Notes under the pieces: model-generated
Databases searched by the model: none
The model's input: the letters and a program-made list of their open reading frames with translations, nothing else
What the model was told of the DNA's origin: nothing
Shown here: positions 32,889 through 42,068 of the stretch, in pieces
Position numbering within the stretch: position 1 is the first letter of the stretch
Layout: the number at the start of each line of letters is the position of its first letter
Virus record (IMG/VR): IMGVR_UViG_3300036846_000738
Location: 1 to 64,000 of that record
DNA length: 64,000 nt
Source of the DNA: a virus
Reading direction: 5' to 3' (one strand)
Position numbers and translations under genes: made by a program

Positions 32889-34286
32889 TCACCTCACCTC
32901 CATCTGGAACTGTTCGAACAGCGAGCGCAGCTCCAGCGGCGGGCCTTCGCGGCCGTCCGACATGACTGGCACCGCGATGTAGTTGTCGCGGTCGAGCTGC
33001 CATTTCATGATCGTCACCGGAATGCCGGAGGTGCCTTGCAGGCCGCGTTCACCGCGCTCGCCCTTCGGGCCGCTCTTGCCCTGCGAGGCAATCAACTGCC
33101 ACCCGTCGCCCGGACATGGTCCCGGATTGTCGCGCTTGGCGATGAAGCTGCCGCCGTTGAGCGCCACGATGCTCAGCTTGCGATAAGTCGTGGTGTCCTT
33201 GAACAGGCCGCAAATTTCCGGCGAGCGCCCGTCCTCACCATCCGCGCCTGCGCGCGCGATGCAAACCCAGTCCTTGCTGCTGACCGGCGCGTCCGCCGTG
33301 TCGCGCACCGCCTGATAGGTGGCACCGCCATCGGTCACCACGTCGTTGGCGTAGTGAACACCGGGCTCCCAGATTTTGACGCGCGGGAGCGCTCCCATCA
33401 GGCCGCGCTCGCCCCGCTCACCGGGCTGGCCCGGCTCACCGCGTGCTCCGGGTACCCCCGGCTCGCCACGTAGTCCCATTTTTCCGATCTCGCCGGGCAG
33501 ACCGCGCTCGCCACGTTCACCGCGTTCGCCGCGCTCGCCCTTGATGCTCAATCCTTGCTCGCCGTGGTCGCCCTTCTCGCCGCGTTCGCCGCGTTCGCCG
33601 ACGTCGCCGGGCAGACCGCGCTCGCCTGTAAGTCCGATCGGTCCGGTTGCACCGGGAACACCGGGTGATCCGGGAACACCGGGCGATCCGGGTTCGCCAG
33701 CGGGGCCGGGCTCACCGACGTCGCCGCGCTCACCGCGTTCGCCTGTAAGTCCGATCGGTCCGGCCGCGCCGGGTTCACCAGCAGGACCGGGTTCGCCAAT
33801 GGGACCGCGCTCACCGGCGGGGCCGGGCTCACCATCCTTGCCGGGCTCGCCAGCGGGGCCGGGCTCACCATCCTTGCCATCCTTGCCGTCCTTGCCGGGC
33901 TCGCCGATTGGGCCGGGTGGTCCGGCGAAGCCGGGCGGCCCGAGCGGTCCGGGCTGGCCAGCCGGACCCGCCTTGCCGATCTCGCCCTGCAGGCCACGTT
34001 CGCCGCGCTCACCGCGTTCACCGGCCGGACCAGTCGCCCCGTCGCGCAATTCGGACAGTCGGTCGCCAACCATTTTCTCGACCATGGCGCGCAGCTCGAC
34101 GATCTGCGCACGCAGCTCGGCGATCGTGAGCTTGCCCTGCGTTTCCATCAGCTCGCGCTCGCGCGTCCACTGCTTGCGACTCGACGAAATTACCTGCCCG
34201 AGGGCATCGCGAAGCGCGTCAAGGGTTGCTTCGGTCATGATGGTCTGCGCGGGCGAGAAGGGCTCGATATTCGCTGGCAACGACAT
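32889..34286 (-). CDS. Collagen-like virion protein with CBM-like domain
   Basis: 465 residues. Start chosen at ATG34286 (AAAGGA nine bases upstream), overlapping the portal gene by 68 bases. N-terminal helical segment, then roughly 200 residues of Gly-X-Y triplets rich in GER/GEP/GPA/GDV, then [19 protein letters not shown]... DWVCIARAG, a chitin/cellulose-binding-like (CBM5/12-type) module, a second short [10 protein letters not shown] run and a C-terminal beta region. Position between portal and connector suggests a head decoration or neck fibre that helps adhesion. Confidence 0.85.
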   Translation of the reverse strand: MSLPANIEPFSPAQTIMTEATLDALRDALGQVISSSRKQWTRERELMETQGKLTIAELRAQIVELRAMVEKMVGDRLSELRDGATGPAGERGERGERGLQGEIGKAGPAGQPGPLGPPGFAGPPGPIGEPGKDGKDGKDGEPGPAGEPGKDGEPGPAGERGPIGEPGPAGEPGAAGPIGLTGERGERGDVGEPGPAGEPGSPGVPGSPGVPGATGPIGLTGERGLPGDVGERGERGEKGDHGEQGLSIKGERGERGERGERGLPGEIGKMGLRGEPGVPGARGEPGQPGERGERGLMGALPRVKIWEPGVHYANDVVTDGGATYQAVRDTADAPVSSKDWVCIARAGADGEDGRSPEICGLFKDTTTYRKLSIVALNGGSFIAKRDNPGPCPGDGWQLIASQGKSGPKGERGERGLQGTSGIPVTIMKWQLDRDNYIAVPVMSDGREGPPLELRSLFEQFQMEVR

Positions 34287-35646
34287 CGCTGTAGTCCTTT
34301 GCCGAAGTGGGCGGCTGTGGCAGCTTTGGCGGCGGCTTCTCTGTCGCGGCGCCCGGTGGTTGAGGTGGTGCGCCCGGCGACGCTGGTGCCGCGGGAATAG
34401 CGGCGGCAGCCGACAGCGGAACCACCTGTTGCTGGACGCGGGGTTCGTCACCAAACTTGACCTCGTCCAAACTCTCCGAGGCCCGCGCTTCATTCGGCGA
34501 GAAGATGCCGCCCTGCACCGCGCGCGCCAGACCTTCGATGCGGTCCTTGAATGCAGATCGGAGCAGCGCCTTGGTATCGAACTCGACATACTCGTCGGGC
34601 TGGCCGTCGAGATTGAACAGCAGGCCGAAAGCGTCCTCGATATGATTGAGCGCAAAGCCGAGGCCGGAGGCGACCCACGACTGCATCAGCGCCTCGGTCG
34701 ATCCAAACGGCGCGCCACCAATGCCAAGAATTTGCAGCGGCACCCGGAACGCCAGCGCAATGCGCTGCTCGGTCATCTTCATGACCTCGGCCAGCTCGGC
34801 ATCCTTGGGCGCCGTCGATAGCGGCAATGGTTTGAGCCCCGCCGTCAGGATCGGCGTGCCGCCCTGCTTGAGGCCTTTTGATTGCTCGTCCCAGCGGTCA
34901 CGAACAAACTGCAATTGATCCTTGTCGAGTACGAGGTCGGTGCCGAGCACGAACGAAGGTCTCGCTTGGTTCAAGTAGAACGCAAGCTGTTGCGCTGTCA
35001 TCGCCGTCGACGCCGCGATGTCCTGCAGCGCCGCTCCGACCGGAGTGTCGCCAACGAGTGGGAATGGATAGCGGCGCCGGGTCGCGTTCAGCCTGACATG
35101 CAGCACGTCGCGCTGCGGCACCAGCAGTTGTTCCTTGACCTGCCTGTCGATGACGGAATTGCCGCCGAGATAATAAAATACATCGCCGGTGACCGCGATC
35201 TGCGGATGACTCTGGCGCGGGTCCATCAGATGCAATTCATCGATCTCAAAGCGGTCGTTGCGCAGGGCGAGCGCGTAGGCATTGCCTTCCGAGTACAGCG
35301 AGCGCGTCAGGTTCAGCATGAAGTCTGACGGCGACTGGTAGCTGTTCGGGTAGCGCAGGATGCGCGCCAGCGCCGAATTGGTGACGCGATCGCGACCGTT
35401 CTTCTTGTTCAGCCGCCAATGATCACCGGGGCACATCGCCACCGTCTGCGCATAGGCCGACAAACACGCCTCGACCATCGCCGAGCTATCGAGCCCGGTT
35501 TGAGGGACGGTGCCTTCCTGCCACCAATTCCACGGCGATCCGGCGGGCAACCACCCGCCGGTCACCGGGAGATAGTAGGGGCCGGGATTGACCTCGCCCT
35601 CGCCCTTGGTCAGGAGCGGGCGAAATATCCGCGACAGCAAACCCAT
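34219..35646 (-). CDS. HK97-type portal protein
   Basis: 475 residues. [56 protein letters not shown] and [19 protein letters not shown] are portal signatures; [20 protein letters not shown] and [17 protein letters not shown] follow. The C-terminal 60 residues are Pro/Ala-rich and overlap the collagen-like gene in another frame. Confidence 0.95.
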   Translation of the reverse strand: MGLLSRIFRPLLTKGEGEVNPGPYYLPVTGGWLPAGSPWNWWQEGTVPQTGLDSSAMVEACLSAYAQTVAMCPGDHWRLNKKNGRDRVTNSALARILRYPNSYQSPSDFMLNLTRSLYSEGNAYALALRNDRFEIDELHLMDPRQSHPQIAVTGDVFYYLGGNSVIDRQVKEQLLVPQRDVLHVRLNATRRRYPFPLVGDTPVGAALQDIAASTAMTAQQLAFYLNQARPSFVLGTDLVLDKDQLQFVRDRWDEQSKGLKQGGTPILTAGLKPLPLSTAPKDAELAEVMKMTEQRIALAFRVPLQILGIGGAPFGSTEALMQSWVASGLGFALNHIEDAFGLLFNLDGQPDEYVEFDTKALLRSAFKDRIEGLARAVQGGIFSPNEARASESLDEVKFGDEPRVQQQVVPLSAAAAIPAAPASPGAPPQPPGAATEKPPPKLPQPPTSAKDYSDVVASEYRALLARADHHDRSNP

Positions 35647-35964
35647 TCAGGTTGTCGTCGCTGGCTTTGGCGTCGAGGCTCGCGTGGCGTAGCCGCCACT
35701 CGACGGCTTCGCCGCTTCCGACTGCCGGGTGACCTGCATCCGAAATTCCGGCTGCGGTCCGCTGCCGTCATCCTCGTGCTGTTCAAACGGCACGCCGAGC
35801 GCAGCGAGATCGTTTTCCTCCTGCGTCGGGGTTGGCCTTCCCTGATGGGCATAGGCCTCCTCGACTGACTTGGCTTTTGCTTCGGCGCTTTGCTTGACCT
35901 GCTCTTTGGCGTGCGCGGTCGCCTGCTCACGGTTCTGTGCATTTGGGTCTTTTGGGTCCGCCAT
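35647..35964 (-). CDS. Small hydrophilic head protein
   Basis: 105 residues from MADPKD, with AAAAGGA upstream. Highly charged, Gln/Glu/Ala-rich helix (REQATAHAKEQVKQSAEAKA), then TPTQEENDLAALGVPF and a Thr/Pro end. Lies between capsid and portal; could be a scaffold or minor head component. Its family is common in rhizobial phages. Confidence 0.75.
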   Translation of the reverse strand: MADPKDPNAQNREQATAHAKEQVKQSAEAKAKSVEEAYAHQGRPTPTQEENDLAALGVPFEQHEDDGSGPQPEFRMQVTRQSEAAKPSSGGYATRASTPKPATTT

Positions 35965-36040
35965 AGGATGTTCCTTTTCGGGTGTCTGTAGAGTTGAAGG
36001 GGTGAAGCCCGGCGCGCGGCCGGGCTTCGGGTTTGTCAAC

Positions 36041-38290
36041 TCACCAAGTAACGCCAGCGATCCACGCCACGACGCCGGAGCGCCGCATCGTCCAGTTCAG
36101 CGGCAGAATGAGCCGCAACGCCAGCGAGTCGGTCTGGAACATCGACATGGCCGGAGCTGCTACAACTGGCGGAGTGCCAACCGAGGCGAGCTGCAGCGGG
36201 TTGGTGTCTTCCATGTGCAGCGTGGCCTGATCACTGATCTCGAACCGCGGAGCATCGCCCGCGACCGAGACGTAGTCGGCCGCATCAAGACAGATCACTG
36301 TGCCAAGCGGCACCGTGCCGGACTGGATCAGCGGCCTGCCATTCAGTTTGCCCGCGTTGATTTCCTCCCGGAACGGGAACAGCCCGGACGGATTCGGCGG
36401 CTGAATGAACCCGATCGAAAGCGCCTGTTGCGGGTTCATGATGAAGACCATGTTGCGGATGTTTCCGTTGGTGGCCGTCAGAATGGCGCCGCTCAGTTGC
36501 TTGAGATCGCCGACGAGGGCAGCGAAGGCCCCGTTCGTGATCGGCGTGGGTGTCAGACCAGACACGCCGTTGCGCAGACCGGGCGGCCGAATCGCGGTCG
36601 CTGGGTTGACATCGAGCAAGACGGTGTCGATCGAGACCGCGGTGTCCTGCTGAATGGCGTCACGCAGCAGTCCTTCAATGGCGGGCACAGAGTGCTCATC
36701 CATCTCCCTAGTCCACGTCGATATGACGGCCATTTTCTTGGGCGTCAGCGTCTGGCTGGCGAACCCCGCCTGACGCACCGGAATCGGCGCGCCTTCGCCG
36801 ACGAACGATCCGGCGACGGTGGGGGTCAGATTGCGGGTCGGAATGATGATCCGACCATTGCGCCCGAAGCTGAGCTTCAGCCCCAGCGCCGACAGCGACG
36901 GGAAAACCGAAGCCGGGAGCAGGGTCGGCATCAGATCGGTGACAATCTGCTGCACCAGTTCCGCGGCCCAGCCCGAGACCGTGGTCATCGCCGGAGCGGA
37001 TGCCGCTTTCAGGGTCAGGTCGCAAACCGCCTTGGTGGCTTCGTCGTCGCCATAGATTTTCTGGCGGGCTTCGTCGATCGAGACGTTCATCGAGCGCGCC
37101 ATCGCGCGAACGGTGCCCGCCCGAACCAGAAACTCAAGCGGCTCCAACTTCTTCGGCGGCAGACTGAACGGCCGACGCTCGCCGTTCCGGAGGACGACGC
37201 TGTGGGTCGGCTGATGCTCATCGTCTTCGATGGATTTCGCCGCCCGGAGTTCGGATTGCTTCAGCGTGGTGTAGAGTTCGTCCTGATCGGCAATCCTCTT
37301 GTTGATTTCCTTGGTGGTTTCGAGATCGGCGTCGGTGACGTTGGCATCGTCAACCGCTTCCAGATGCGCCATCAACTGATCGCGCAATTGGACTAGCCGC
37401 TGTTCGCATTCCTGTATTCTTTTCGTGAGGGGTGACATTGTCCTGTTCTTTCTGACAGGAGACGTTTCGGCTTGCCCGCCGTTCGAACCGCGGCGACCGA
37501 CGACGCTTAGGTCTTTTTTGTTGCCTTGCTCGGCAAAGACCCTGTCGATGGTGTCACGGGAGATGTTGAGCGACTTTGCAATCGCTAATGCATTCGGATT
37601 GGCCGGGATCGCGACCAGTGAGGTCTCGACCAGTTCGGTTCGCTTGAAGCGCAGACCGTCGCCGTTCTTGGTCAGCGGCTCGGATTGCTTCGGCACAAAA
37701 CCGACCGACACGGCGCGCAGCACGTTCTGCTCGACCAGCGAGATGATCTCGTTGATCCGGGCCGACGTTCCTTTCTTGGCGAGCTGCAGATGGCCGCGCA
37801 GTGCGCCGTTGACGGTCCGCAAATTGCGCCATGTGCCGATCGGGAAATCGCTGCGGTGATTAAACAGCGCCACCGGGTTTTTCTTGAAATTTTCCAAATC
37901 CCAACCCTCGGCCTCGATCACATCGCCCATCCGATCCGGCGTCGCGTCGGACAACACAAATTCGAGACCGTTGCCTTCGGAGACGTGGGTCTTGTGCAGC
38001 ACCGCGCGGGCGCCAGTGCGCTCCTCCCATGCCAGTTGGCAGGCGTCCTCGTCGCCATCTTCGGCCATGCAACGATCCATGAAGTCCTCTTGGCTTTCGT
38101 CATCTTCCGGCGTGCATTGCTTGGTCAGGGCCTTGTCCTTGTTGCGCCAGATGTCGAGACAGATCGCGACCGCCTGATCCTGCGGACGCTTGCTGTCGCC
38201 GGTGCCGATCATCTCGGGCACACACCTCGCGCTGAACTCTGATTGGCTTTCGCCCGGCTTCGGTTTCATTGGCATCGCAAATTCCTCCAC
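36041..38290 (-). CDS. Prohead protease - major capsid protein fusion (HK97 fold)
   Basis: 749 residues. The N-terminal part has ESQSEFSARCVPEMIG and then the HK97-family serine protease with catalytic His in LFNHRSDFPIGTW and Ser in LRAVSVGFVP. After a coiled-coil delta-like segment (QECEQRLVQLRDQLMAHLEA) comes the HK97-type capsid domain (GSFVGEGAPIPVRQAGF, TPKKMAVISTWTREMDEHS). Protease and capsid are usually separate genes; here one open frame encodes both, so self-cleavage must release the shell subunit. Confidence 0.93.
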   Translation of the reverse strand: MEEFAMPMKPKPGESQSEFSARCVPEMIGTGDSKRPQDQAVAICLDIWRNKDKALTKQCTPEDDESQEDFMDRCMAEDGDEDACQLAWEERTGARAVLHKTHVSEGNGLEFVLSDATPDRMGDVIEAEGWDLENFKKNPVALFNHRSDFPIGTWRNLRTVNGALRGHLQLAKKGTSARINEIISLVEQNVLRAVSVGFVPKQSEPLTKNGDGLRFKRTELVETSLVAIPANPNALAIAKSLNISRDTIDRVFAEQGNKKDLSVVGRRGSNGGQAETSPVRKNRTMSPLTKRIQECEQRLVQLRDQLMAHLEAVDDANVTDADLETTKEINKRIADQDELYTTLKQSELRAAKSIEDDEHQPTHSVVLRNGERRPFSLPPKKLEPLEFLVRAGTVRAMARSMNVSIDEARQKIYGDDEATKAVCDLTLKAASAPAMTTVSGWAAELVQQIVTDLMPTLLPASVFPSLSALGLKLSFGRNGRIIIPTRNLTPTVAGSFVGEGAPIPVRQAGFASQTLTPKKMAVISTWTREMDEHSVPAIEGLLRDAIQQDTAVSIDTVLLDVNPATAIRPPGLRNGVSGLTPTPITNGAFAALVGDLKQLSGAILTATNGNIRNMVFIMNPQQALSIGFIQPPNPSGLFPFREEINAGKLNGRPLIQSGTVPLGTVICLDAADYVSVAGDAPRFEISDQATLHMEDTNPLQLASVGTPPVVAAPAMSMFQTDSLALRLILPLNWTMRRSGVVAWIAGVTW

Positions 38291-38336
38291 GCTTTCAGTG
38301 GGTTGGTATCATGTGCGAAAAGTCTGATATGACCCC
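38291..38336 (-). promoter_or_regulatory. Divergent promoter gap of the late head operon
   Basis: A 46-bp gap separates the leftward capsid operon from promoter copy 4. GGAGGAATTT-like bases for the capsid gene lie at its left. The leftward promoter must overlap this gap or the rightward promoter, so the two may be coordinately controlled. No unambiguous -10/-35 pair was found. Confidence 0.35.
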
Positions 38337-38365
38337 TTGACGTATAGGCCGAAATGGCCTACATC
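38337..38365 (+). promoter_or_regulatory. Repeated promoter-operator, copy 4
   Basis: TTGACG, 17-bp spacer, TACATC, with a perfect TAGGCC-GAAAT-GGCCTA dyad. It drives the block from 38385 and lies divergent to the capsid operon. Confidence 0.85.
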
Positions 38366-38384
38366 AGGGTTGAAAGGAAACCTG

Positions 38385-39182
38385 ATGACGCTGTTCAATC
38401 GCCACGGCCAAGAACATCACGGCCCGCACGCGCTCGACGCCAAGGGCGCCGCCTACATCGTTCGCGCCCGGCTGTGCAGGCGGTGCGGTGGCGCTGGCGG
38501 CTCCGAGGCTTGGCGCCACACCGGCTACACCTGCTACGATTGCGGTGGCCGCGGGTCCTGCGGCACTGAAACCGTCAAGCTCTACTCGGCCGAGCAACTG
38601 GCGAAGCTGAACGCCCGCAAGGCCAAGGCGGACGCCAAGCGCGCCGCCGCCGCCAAGGCCAAGGCCGACAAGGCCGCCGCGGAAGCCGCGGCCAATGCGG
38701 AAGCCTTCCGCGCCGCGCACGCCGAGCTGATCGCCAAGTCGGCGCCTCACATGGCCAACGAGTTCATCGGCGACGTGATGGGCCGGGCGCTGGCGAAAAA
38801 CGACATCAGCGAAAAACAGGAGGCCGCGGTCCTCGCTGCGGTTGAGCGGATCGAGGCGCGGGCGGTCGTGGCCGCCGCATCCAACCATGTCGGCACGGTC
38901 GGCAAGCGGTTCGATGTCGCGGTCACGGTCGACCGGGTCGCCTCTTTCGCCCGGCCCGCGTTCCGCGGCTACGGCGCCATGGAAACGGTCTGGATCGTCA
39001 CCATGCGCGACGCCGACGGCAACGCGATCGTCACCAAGTCCTCGGTGTTCTCTCCGGAAAAGGGCGAGCGGTTCACGCTGCGCGCCACGGTCAAGGAGCA
39101 CTCCGAGTACAACGGCGAAAAGCAAACCATCGTCAACCGGGCAAAGATTATTGAGCCCGCAACAGGAGGAAGTGTGAAGTGA
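38385..39182 (+). CDS. Protein with DnaJ-like zinc finger and long helical region
   Basis: 265 residues from the ATG with AAAGGAAACC. N-terminal CRRCGGAGG and CYDCGGRG form a half DnaJ-type zinc finger. An Ala/Lys-rich helix of about 60 residues (LNARKAKADAKRAAAAKAKA) follows, and the C-terminal part (TVGKRFDVAVTVDRVASFA, KGERFTLRATVKEHSEY) is a beta domain that recurs in phage proteins. Overlaps the next gene by GTGA. Confidence 0.82.
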   Translation: MTLFNRHGQEHHGPHALDAKGAAYIVRARLCRRCGGAGGSEAWRHTGYTCYDCGGRGSCGTETVKLYSAEQLAKLNARKAKADAKRAAAAKAKADKAAAEAAANAEAFRAAHAELIAKSAPHMANEFIGDVMGRALAKNDISEKQEAAVLAAVERIEARAVVAAASNHVGTVGKRFDVAVTVDRVASFARPAFRGYGAMETVWIVTMRDADGNAIVTKSSVFSPEKGERFTLRATVKEHSEYNGEKQTIVNRAKIIEPATGGSVK

Positions 39183-39472
39183 TCAAGGTCAAATATTCCA
39201 GCGTCGACGGCTACCGCAAAGTGAAGTCATTCAAGACGCTCAAGGGCGCGCGCAAGTACGCGCAATTTATGATCGGCAAGAACCCCGACATGGGCAGCAG
39301 CTATGCCGTCAGCAACGACGGCATCGGCAAAATCGAAATCGGCGCCGGGGCCGCGCTGGCCGATTTGTTCGGCGACGAGCGCGAGGGCGAAGAGGCTCCC
39401 GGTTTCGACAGCCCGCGGGCGCCGGAATGGACTGGCTTCGATAGTTCCGAAATCGACATCACGGAACCGTGA
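39179..39472 (+). CDS. Conserved small phage protein
   Basis: 97 residues starting at GTG39179. IKVKYSSVDGYRKVKSFKTL and GARKYAQFMIGKNPDMGSS mark a conserved small family of alphaproteobacterial phages. The C-terminal 35 residues are acidic. Function unknown. Confidence 0.8.
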   Translation: MIKVKYSSVDGYRKVKSFKTLKGARKYAQFMIGKNPDMGSSYAVSNDGIGKIEIGAGAALADLFGDEREGEEAPGFDSPRAPEWTGFDSSEIDITEP

Positions 39473-39483
39473 TATACGTCCTC

Positions 39484-39512
39484 TTGACGTATAGGCCGAA
39501 ATGGCCTACATT
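39484..39512 (+). promoter_or_regulatory. Repeated promoter-operator, copy 5
   Basis: TTGACG, 17-bp spacer, TACATT; perfect TAGGCC-GAAAT-GGCCTA dyad. Located 51 bp before the 52-residue gene at 39563. Confidence 0.85.
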
Positions 39513-39562
39513 AGGCCTGTTGGGAACGGGCGATTAGCGCCGGTTCCCGGAAAGCCCCAACC

Positions 39563-39721
39563 ATGAAACACGCCGTGATGACCCTCGCCGCCCTCGAAGC
39601 CGCGCTCTACGCGCTCTACGCCACGGCCAGCCTTGAAGAGGCGGTGCTCGCCTACCGCGCCGAGCTGGCCCACGAATACCGCGCCCGGACCGGAACTTGG
39701 TTTGCTGCCCGTTATTACTGA
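39563..39721 (+). CDS. 52-residue helical protein
   Basis: MKHAVMTLAALEAALYALY... ending FAARYY. An Ala/Tyr/Glu-rich amphipathic helix protein. GGAAAGCCCC precedes the ATG. It has its own copy of the repeated promoter on each side, so it forms a one-gene unit. No known family. Confidence 0.72.
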   Translation: MKHAVMTLAALEAALYALYATASLEEAVLAYRAELAHEYRARTGTWFAARYY

Positions 39722-39730
39722 TACGACCTC

Positions 39731-39759
39731 TTGACATATAGGCCATAATGGCCTACATT
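39731..39759 (+). promoter_or_regulatory. Repeated promoter-operator, copy 6
   Basis: TTGACA, 17-bp spacer, TACATT; perfect TAGGCC-ATAAT-GGCCTA dyad. Followed by the gene at 39811. Confidence 0.85.
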
Positions 39760-39810
39760 GAACCTGTAGGGATCGCGATGGTCGCGGCCCCGGAAAAACG
39801 AAAGGACCCC

Positions 39811-40251
39811 ATGTCCGAGTATGGAAGCCTCCGCGAAAAGATCGCGGCAGAATCGGAAGCCCGCAAGATCAAGTACGCGGCTTTCGAGGTGGCTTACGCA
39901 AAGGCCGCCGCGGCGGGCAAGGCCGCCGGTGAGGCCGCGATGCCTTGCCCGATGATCGTCCAACAGCGCGCGTCGCCGCTCAATGACAACTCGGTGGTGG
40001 TGCAGCAGTGGCGCGTGCCCGAGGGCATGTGCGGCTTTGCTTGGGTCACGGTCTCTCCCGGCAACTGCGCGTTCGCGAATTGGCTCAAGAAGAACAAGTT
40101 CGCCAGCAAGGCCTACGGTGGCGGCGTCCAAATCTGGATCAACGCCTTCAATCAGTCGGTCGAGCGAAAGGAAGCCTGCGCCAACGCGATGGCTGCGGTG
40201 CTGCGCGAAGAACTCGGCGTCAAGGCCTTTAGCGGTTCGCGATTGGACTGA
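39811..40251 (+). CDS. Conserved phage protein (CGFAWVTVxPGN family)
   Basis: 146 residues with AAAGGACCCC upstream. The invariant blocks CGFAWVTVSPGNCAFANWLK, GGGVQIWINAFNQSVERKEA and the C-terminal SRLD identify a very widespread phage/plasmid family of unknown function. Soluble alpha/beta. Followed by the second pentanucleotide array. Confidence 0.87.
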   Translation: MSEYGSLREKIAAESEARKIKYAAFEVAYAKAAAAGKAAGEAAMPCPMIVQQRASPLNDNSVVVQQWRVPEGMCGFAWVTVSPGNCAFANWLKKNKFASKAYGGGVQIWINAFNQSVERKEACANAMAAVLREELGVKAFSGSRLD

Positions 40252-40282
40252 CCCGACCCGTGGGGCGGCGGCGGCGAGCCCA

Positions 40283-40363
40283 CCTAAAGCCTCGCCTGCC
40301 TAGCCTCGCCAAAACCCGGCCGAGCCCCGCCGCGCCTATCCGCACCTTGCCTCCGCCATCTTG
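40283..40363 (-). repeat. Second pentanucleotide repeat array (GCC side)
   Basis: Units such as AGCCT, CGCCT, AGCCT, CGCCA, CGGCC, GAGCC, GCGCC, TATCC, TTGCC repeat at a 5-bp period with CC/GCC at a fixed position. On the minus strand this is the GGCNN pattern of the array at 225-645, about 16 units. It is in the intergenic gap between two plus-strand genes. Confidence 0.75.
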
Positions 40364-40393
40364 CACGAAAGCTCGTAGAAACTGAAAGGAAAA

Positions 40394-40741
40394 ATGAAAA
40401 TGAAAGTCTACTCAAGCCCGATCCCGGCGCCGGAATATGACTACGCCAATTACGACCGCGACAAGGTCATGGCGGCAGAGGACGAGCATAGCGTCAAGCT
40501 CAAGGCGTGGCTGCTGGCCAACGGCTACAACGGCAAGCGCACCGGCGAGATCGCCAGCTTCCCGATCGCCGACGGCTACGCCTCCTACATGCTCGGCGAC
40601 GGCAAGAAGTCCTGCCTGATCCACCTGCCCTATGGCGACGCCTACAACTATCCCGACGTGCGGTTCCTGCCGAAGGCCGAAGTGCTCAAGCGGATCGACT
40701 CCAGCAAGCGCATGGCGGCCCTGTTTGCCAAAAAATCGTAA
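40394..40741 (+). CDS. Conserved phage protein
   Basis: 115 residues, preceded by AAAGGAAAA. IASFPIADGYASYMLGDGKK and LPKAEVLKRIDSSKRMAALF are typical of a small phage family. Hydrophilic, no motif of known function. Its stop lies directly before promoter copy 7. Confidence 0.82.
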   Translation: MKMKVYSSPIPAPEYDYANYDRDKVMAAEDEHSVKLKAWLLANGYNGKRTGEIASFPIADGYASYMLGDGKKSCLIHLPYGDAYNYPDVRFLPKAEVLKRIDSSKRMAALFAKKS

Positions 40742-40750
40742 TACGACCTC

Positions 40751-40779
40751 TTGACGTATAGGCCACAATGGCCTAGCTT
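40751..40779 (+). promoter_or_regulatory. Repeated promoter-operator, copy 7
   Basis: TTGACG, 17-bp spacer, TAGCTT; TAGGCC-ACAAT-GGCCTA dyad. The weakest -10 of the set. It precedes the operon 40833-42059. Confidence 0.82.
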
Positions 40780-40832
40780 GAACTTGCAGGGACCGCGGTA
40801 GTCGCGGTTCCGGGAACCTCGAAAGGACCCGA

Positions 40833-41036
40833 ATGTCTTGGAAATCGGAAGTGATCGCTGATAGCAGCGGCAAGTGGGCAGGCAACGCGCTGCGCTTCGC
40901 CACCAAGGAAGAGGCAGAGCGCTACGTCGGCGACCTCTCAATGCGCTGGCTGGCGGTGCGCGAAACCCGCGCGGTCGAGAGTGACGAGCCGGTCAACTAC
41001 GCCATCGTCGAAAACGTCCTCACGGCGCTGAGCTGA
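40833..41036 (+). CDS. Conserved small protein
   Basis: 67 residues, AAAGGACCC upstream. WAGNALRFATKEEAERYVGD and RWLAVRETRAVESDEPVNY match a family very common in phages and rhizobial genomes; unknown function, predicted alpha/beta. Confidence 0.82.
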   Translation: MSWKSEVIADSSGKWAGNALRFATKEEAERYVGDLSMRWLAVRETRAVESDEPVNYAIVENVLTALS

Positions 41037-41039
41037 TCG

Positions 41040-41234
41040 ATGGCCAGAAAACCGAGTGCAAAGAAACTGGCAGAGGCGCGGATCAACCGCGCCGTCGTCG
41101 GGTTCCAAATCCCGATGCTGTCAATCCCGAAACTGTATCGGGCGCTGGAAGCGGCGATCGCTCTCAACATGTCTGACGCTGAATTGAAGGCGGTGGTCGC
41201 CGCCTTCCCCCGCGTGATCACACTGGAGCAATGA
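41040..41234 (+). CDS. Small conserved phage protein
   Basis: 64 residues, three bases after the previous stop. Contains GFQIPMLSIPKLYRALEAA and SDAELKAVVAAFPRVI. Basic helical N-terminus, no motif of known activity. Confidence 0.76.
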   Translation: MARKPSAKKLAEARINRAVVGFQIPMLSIPKLYRALEAAIALNMSDAELKAVVAAFPRVITLEQ

Positions 41235-41235
41235 A

Positions 41236-41859
41236 ATGGGCTGGACCTTCTATCACAAGCCGAAGGGCATCAAGGCGATCGACGCGATCACGCGCGAGCT
41301 AGGCCCCGCCTTTATGGCACAGCGTTTCGTCGTCGCCTCGGCCACGATCAACGCGGTCCATATCGTCGCGAAATATCATGAGCCGGACAGCAAGGTCTAT
41401 GTCCCCGACGCCGACGGCATGGTGCGCGCAATCCTCGTGTTCAGCATCCGGAGCGTGCCAAAGGCCAAGGACGGCCACAACTTCGGCTACAAGGACATGG
41501 ATGAAGCCATGGGTCCTTACGGCTGCGAGTGCGCGCCCTCGATCATCGCCGCGGCCTCGCCGCTGCGCGATCCGATCGGACCGGAGCCGGAGTATTCGAG
41601 CCTGCGATCGGCGCGGGACTACCGCGAGCGCTCGCTGGCGATGTCCAAGGCCAAGGCCGCCAAGCGCGGCTTGAAGGTTGGCGCCAAGATCAAGCTGCCG
41701 AAACCGCTCTCGTTCTCCGGAATCCTGCTCGACGAGTTCGTCGTCGATCGCTGCCGGGTGCGCGGCCGGAAGGGCCAATCGACCGTGTTCCGGTCGGTCA
41801 AGACCGGCGGCCTGTACGGCCTGTCCGCCCGCGATCTGGCGGAGGCGGTGGTCTCGTGA
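41236..41859 (+). CDS. DUF6927-type phage/mobile-element protein
   Basis: 207 residues. Starts GWTFYHKPKGIKAIDAI; central DMDEAMGPYGCECAPSIIA and YRERSLAMSKAKAAKRGLKV are the hallmark of a family found on phages and large plasmids. Function unknown; the C-terminal region looks like a small beta-barrel that could bind nucleic acid (inference). Confidence 0.82.
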   Translation: MGWTFYHKPKGIKAIDAITRELGPAFMAQRFVVASATINAVHIVAKYHEPDSKVYVPDADGMVRAILVFSIRSVPKAKDGHNFGYKDMDEAMGPYGCECAPSIIAAASPLRDPIGPEPEYSSLRSARDYRERSLAMSKAKAAKRGLKVGAKIKLPKPLSFSGILLDEFVVDRCRVRGRKGQSTVFRSVKTGGLYGLSARDLAEAVVS

Positions 41860-42059
41860 CCGACAATCTCGAAACCGAACTTGAAGCGCTGATCGACCGT
41901 CACGGCCTGACGCACGTTGTCAACACCCTGTCGGTGATCTGCGCCGAGAAGGCCGACCACCTGATCGGCAATTGGCAGGACAAGAACGCTGCGAAAGTTT
42001 GGGCGGCTGACAGCCGCGTGCTCGACAAGGCCGCCCGCGCCATCCGATCCGATGGCTAA
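41856..42059 (+). CDS. Small conserved protein
   Basis: 67 residues starting at GTG41856 in the GTGA overlap. The motif LIDRHGLTHVVNTLSVICAE followed by KADHLIGNWQDK is a frequent accessory helical protein in rhizobial phages and plasmids. Function unknown. Confidence 0.8.
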   Translation: MTDNLETELEALIDRHGLTHVVNTLSVICAEKADHLIGNWQDKNAAKVWAADSRVLDKAARAIRSDG

Positions 42060-42068
42060 TACGACCCC

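Noticed and set aside
33376-34821. Long Pro/Ser/Arg-rich frame opposite the collagen-like gene
   Set aside because: It is the antisense shadow of Gly-X-Y codons (GGN CCN), and the collagen frame has a ribosome-binding site and conserved ends.
945-38290. Transposable Mu-like phage
   Set aside because: Although baseplate, tube and sheath are Mu-like, there is no MuA/MuB-type transposase, and a tyrosine integrase and HK97-type terminase are present.
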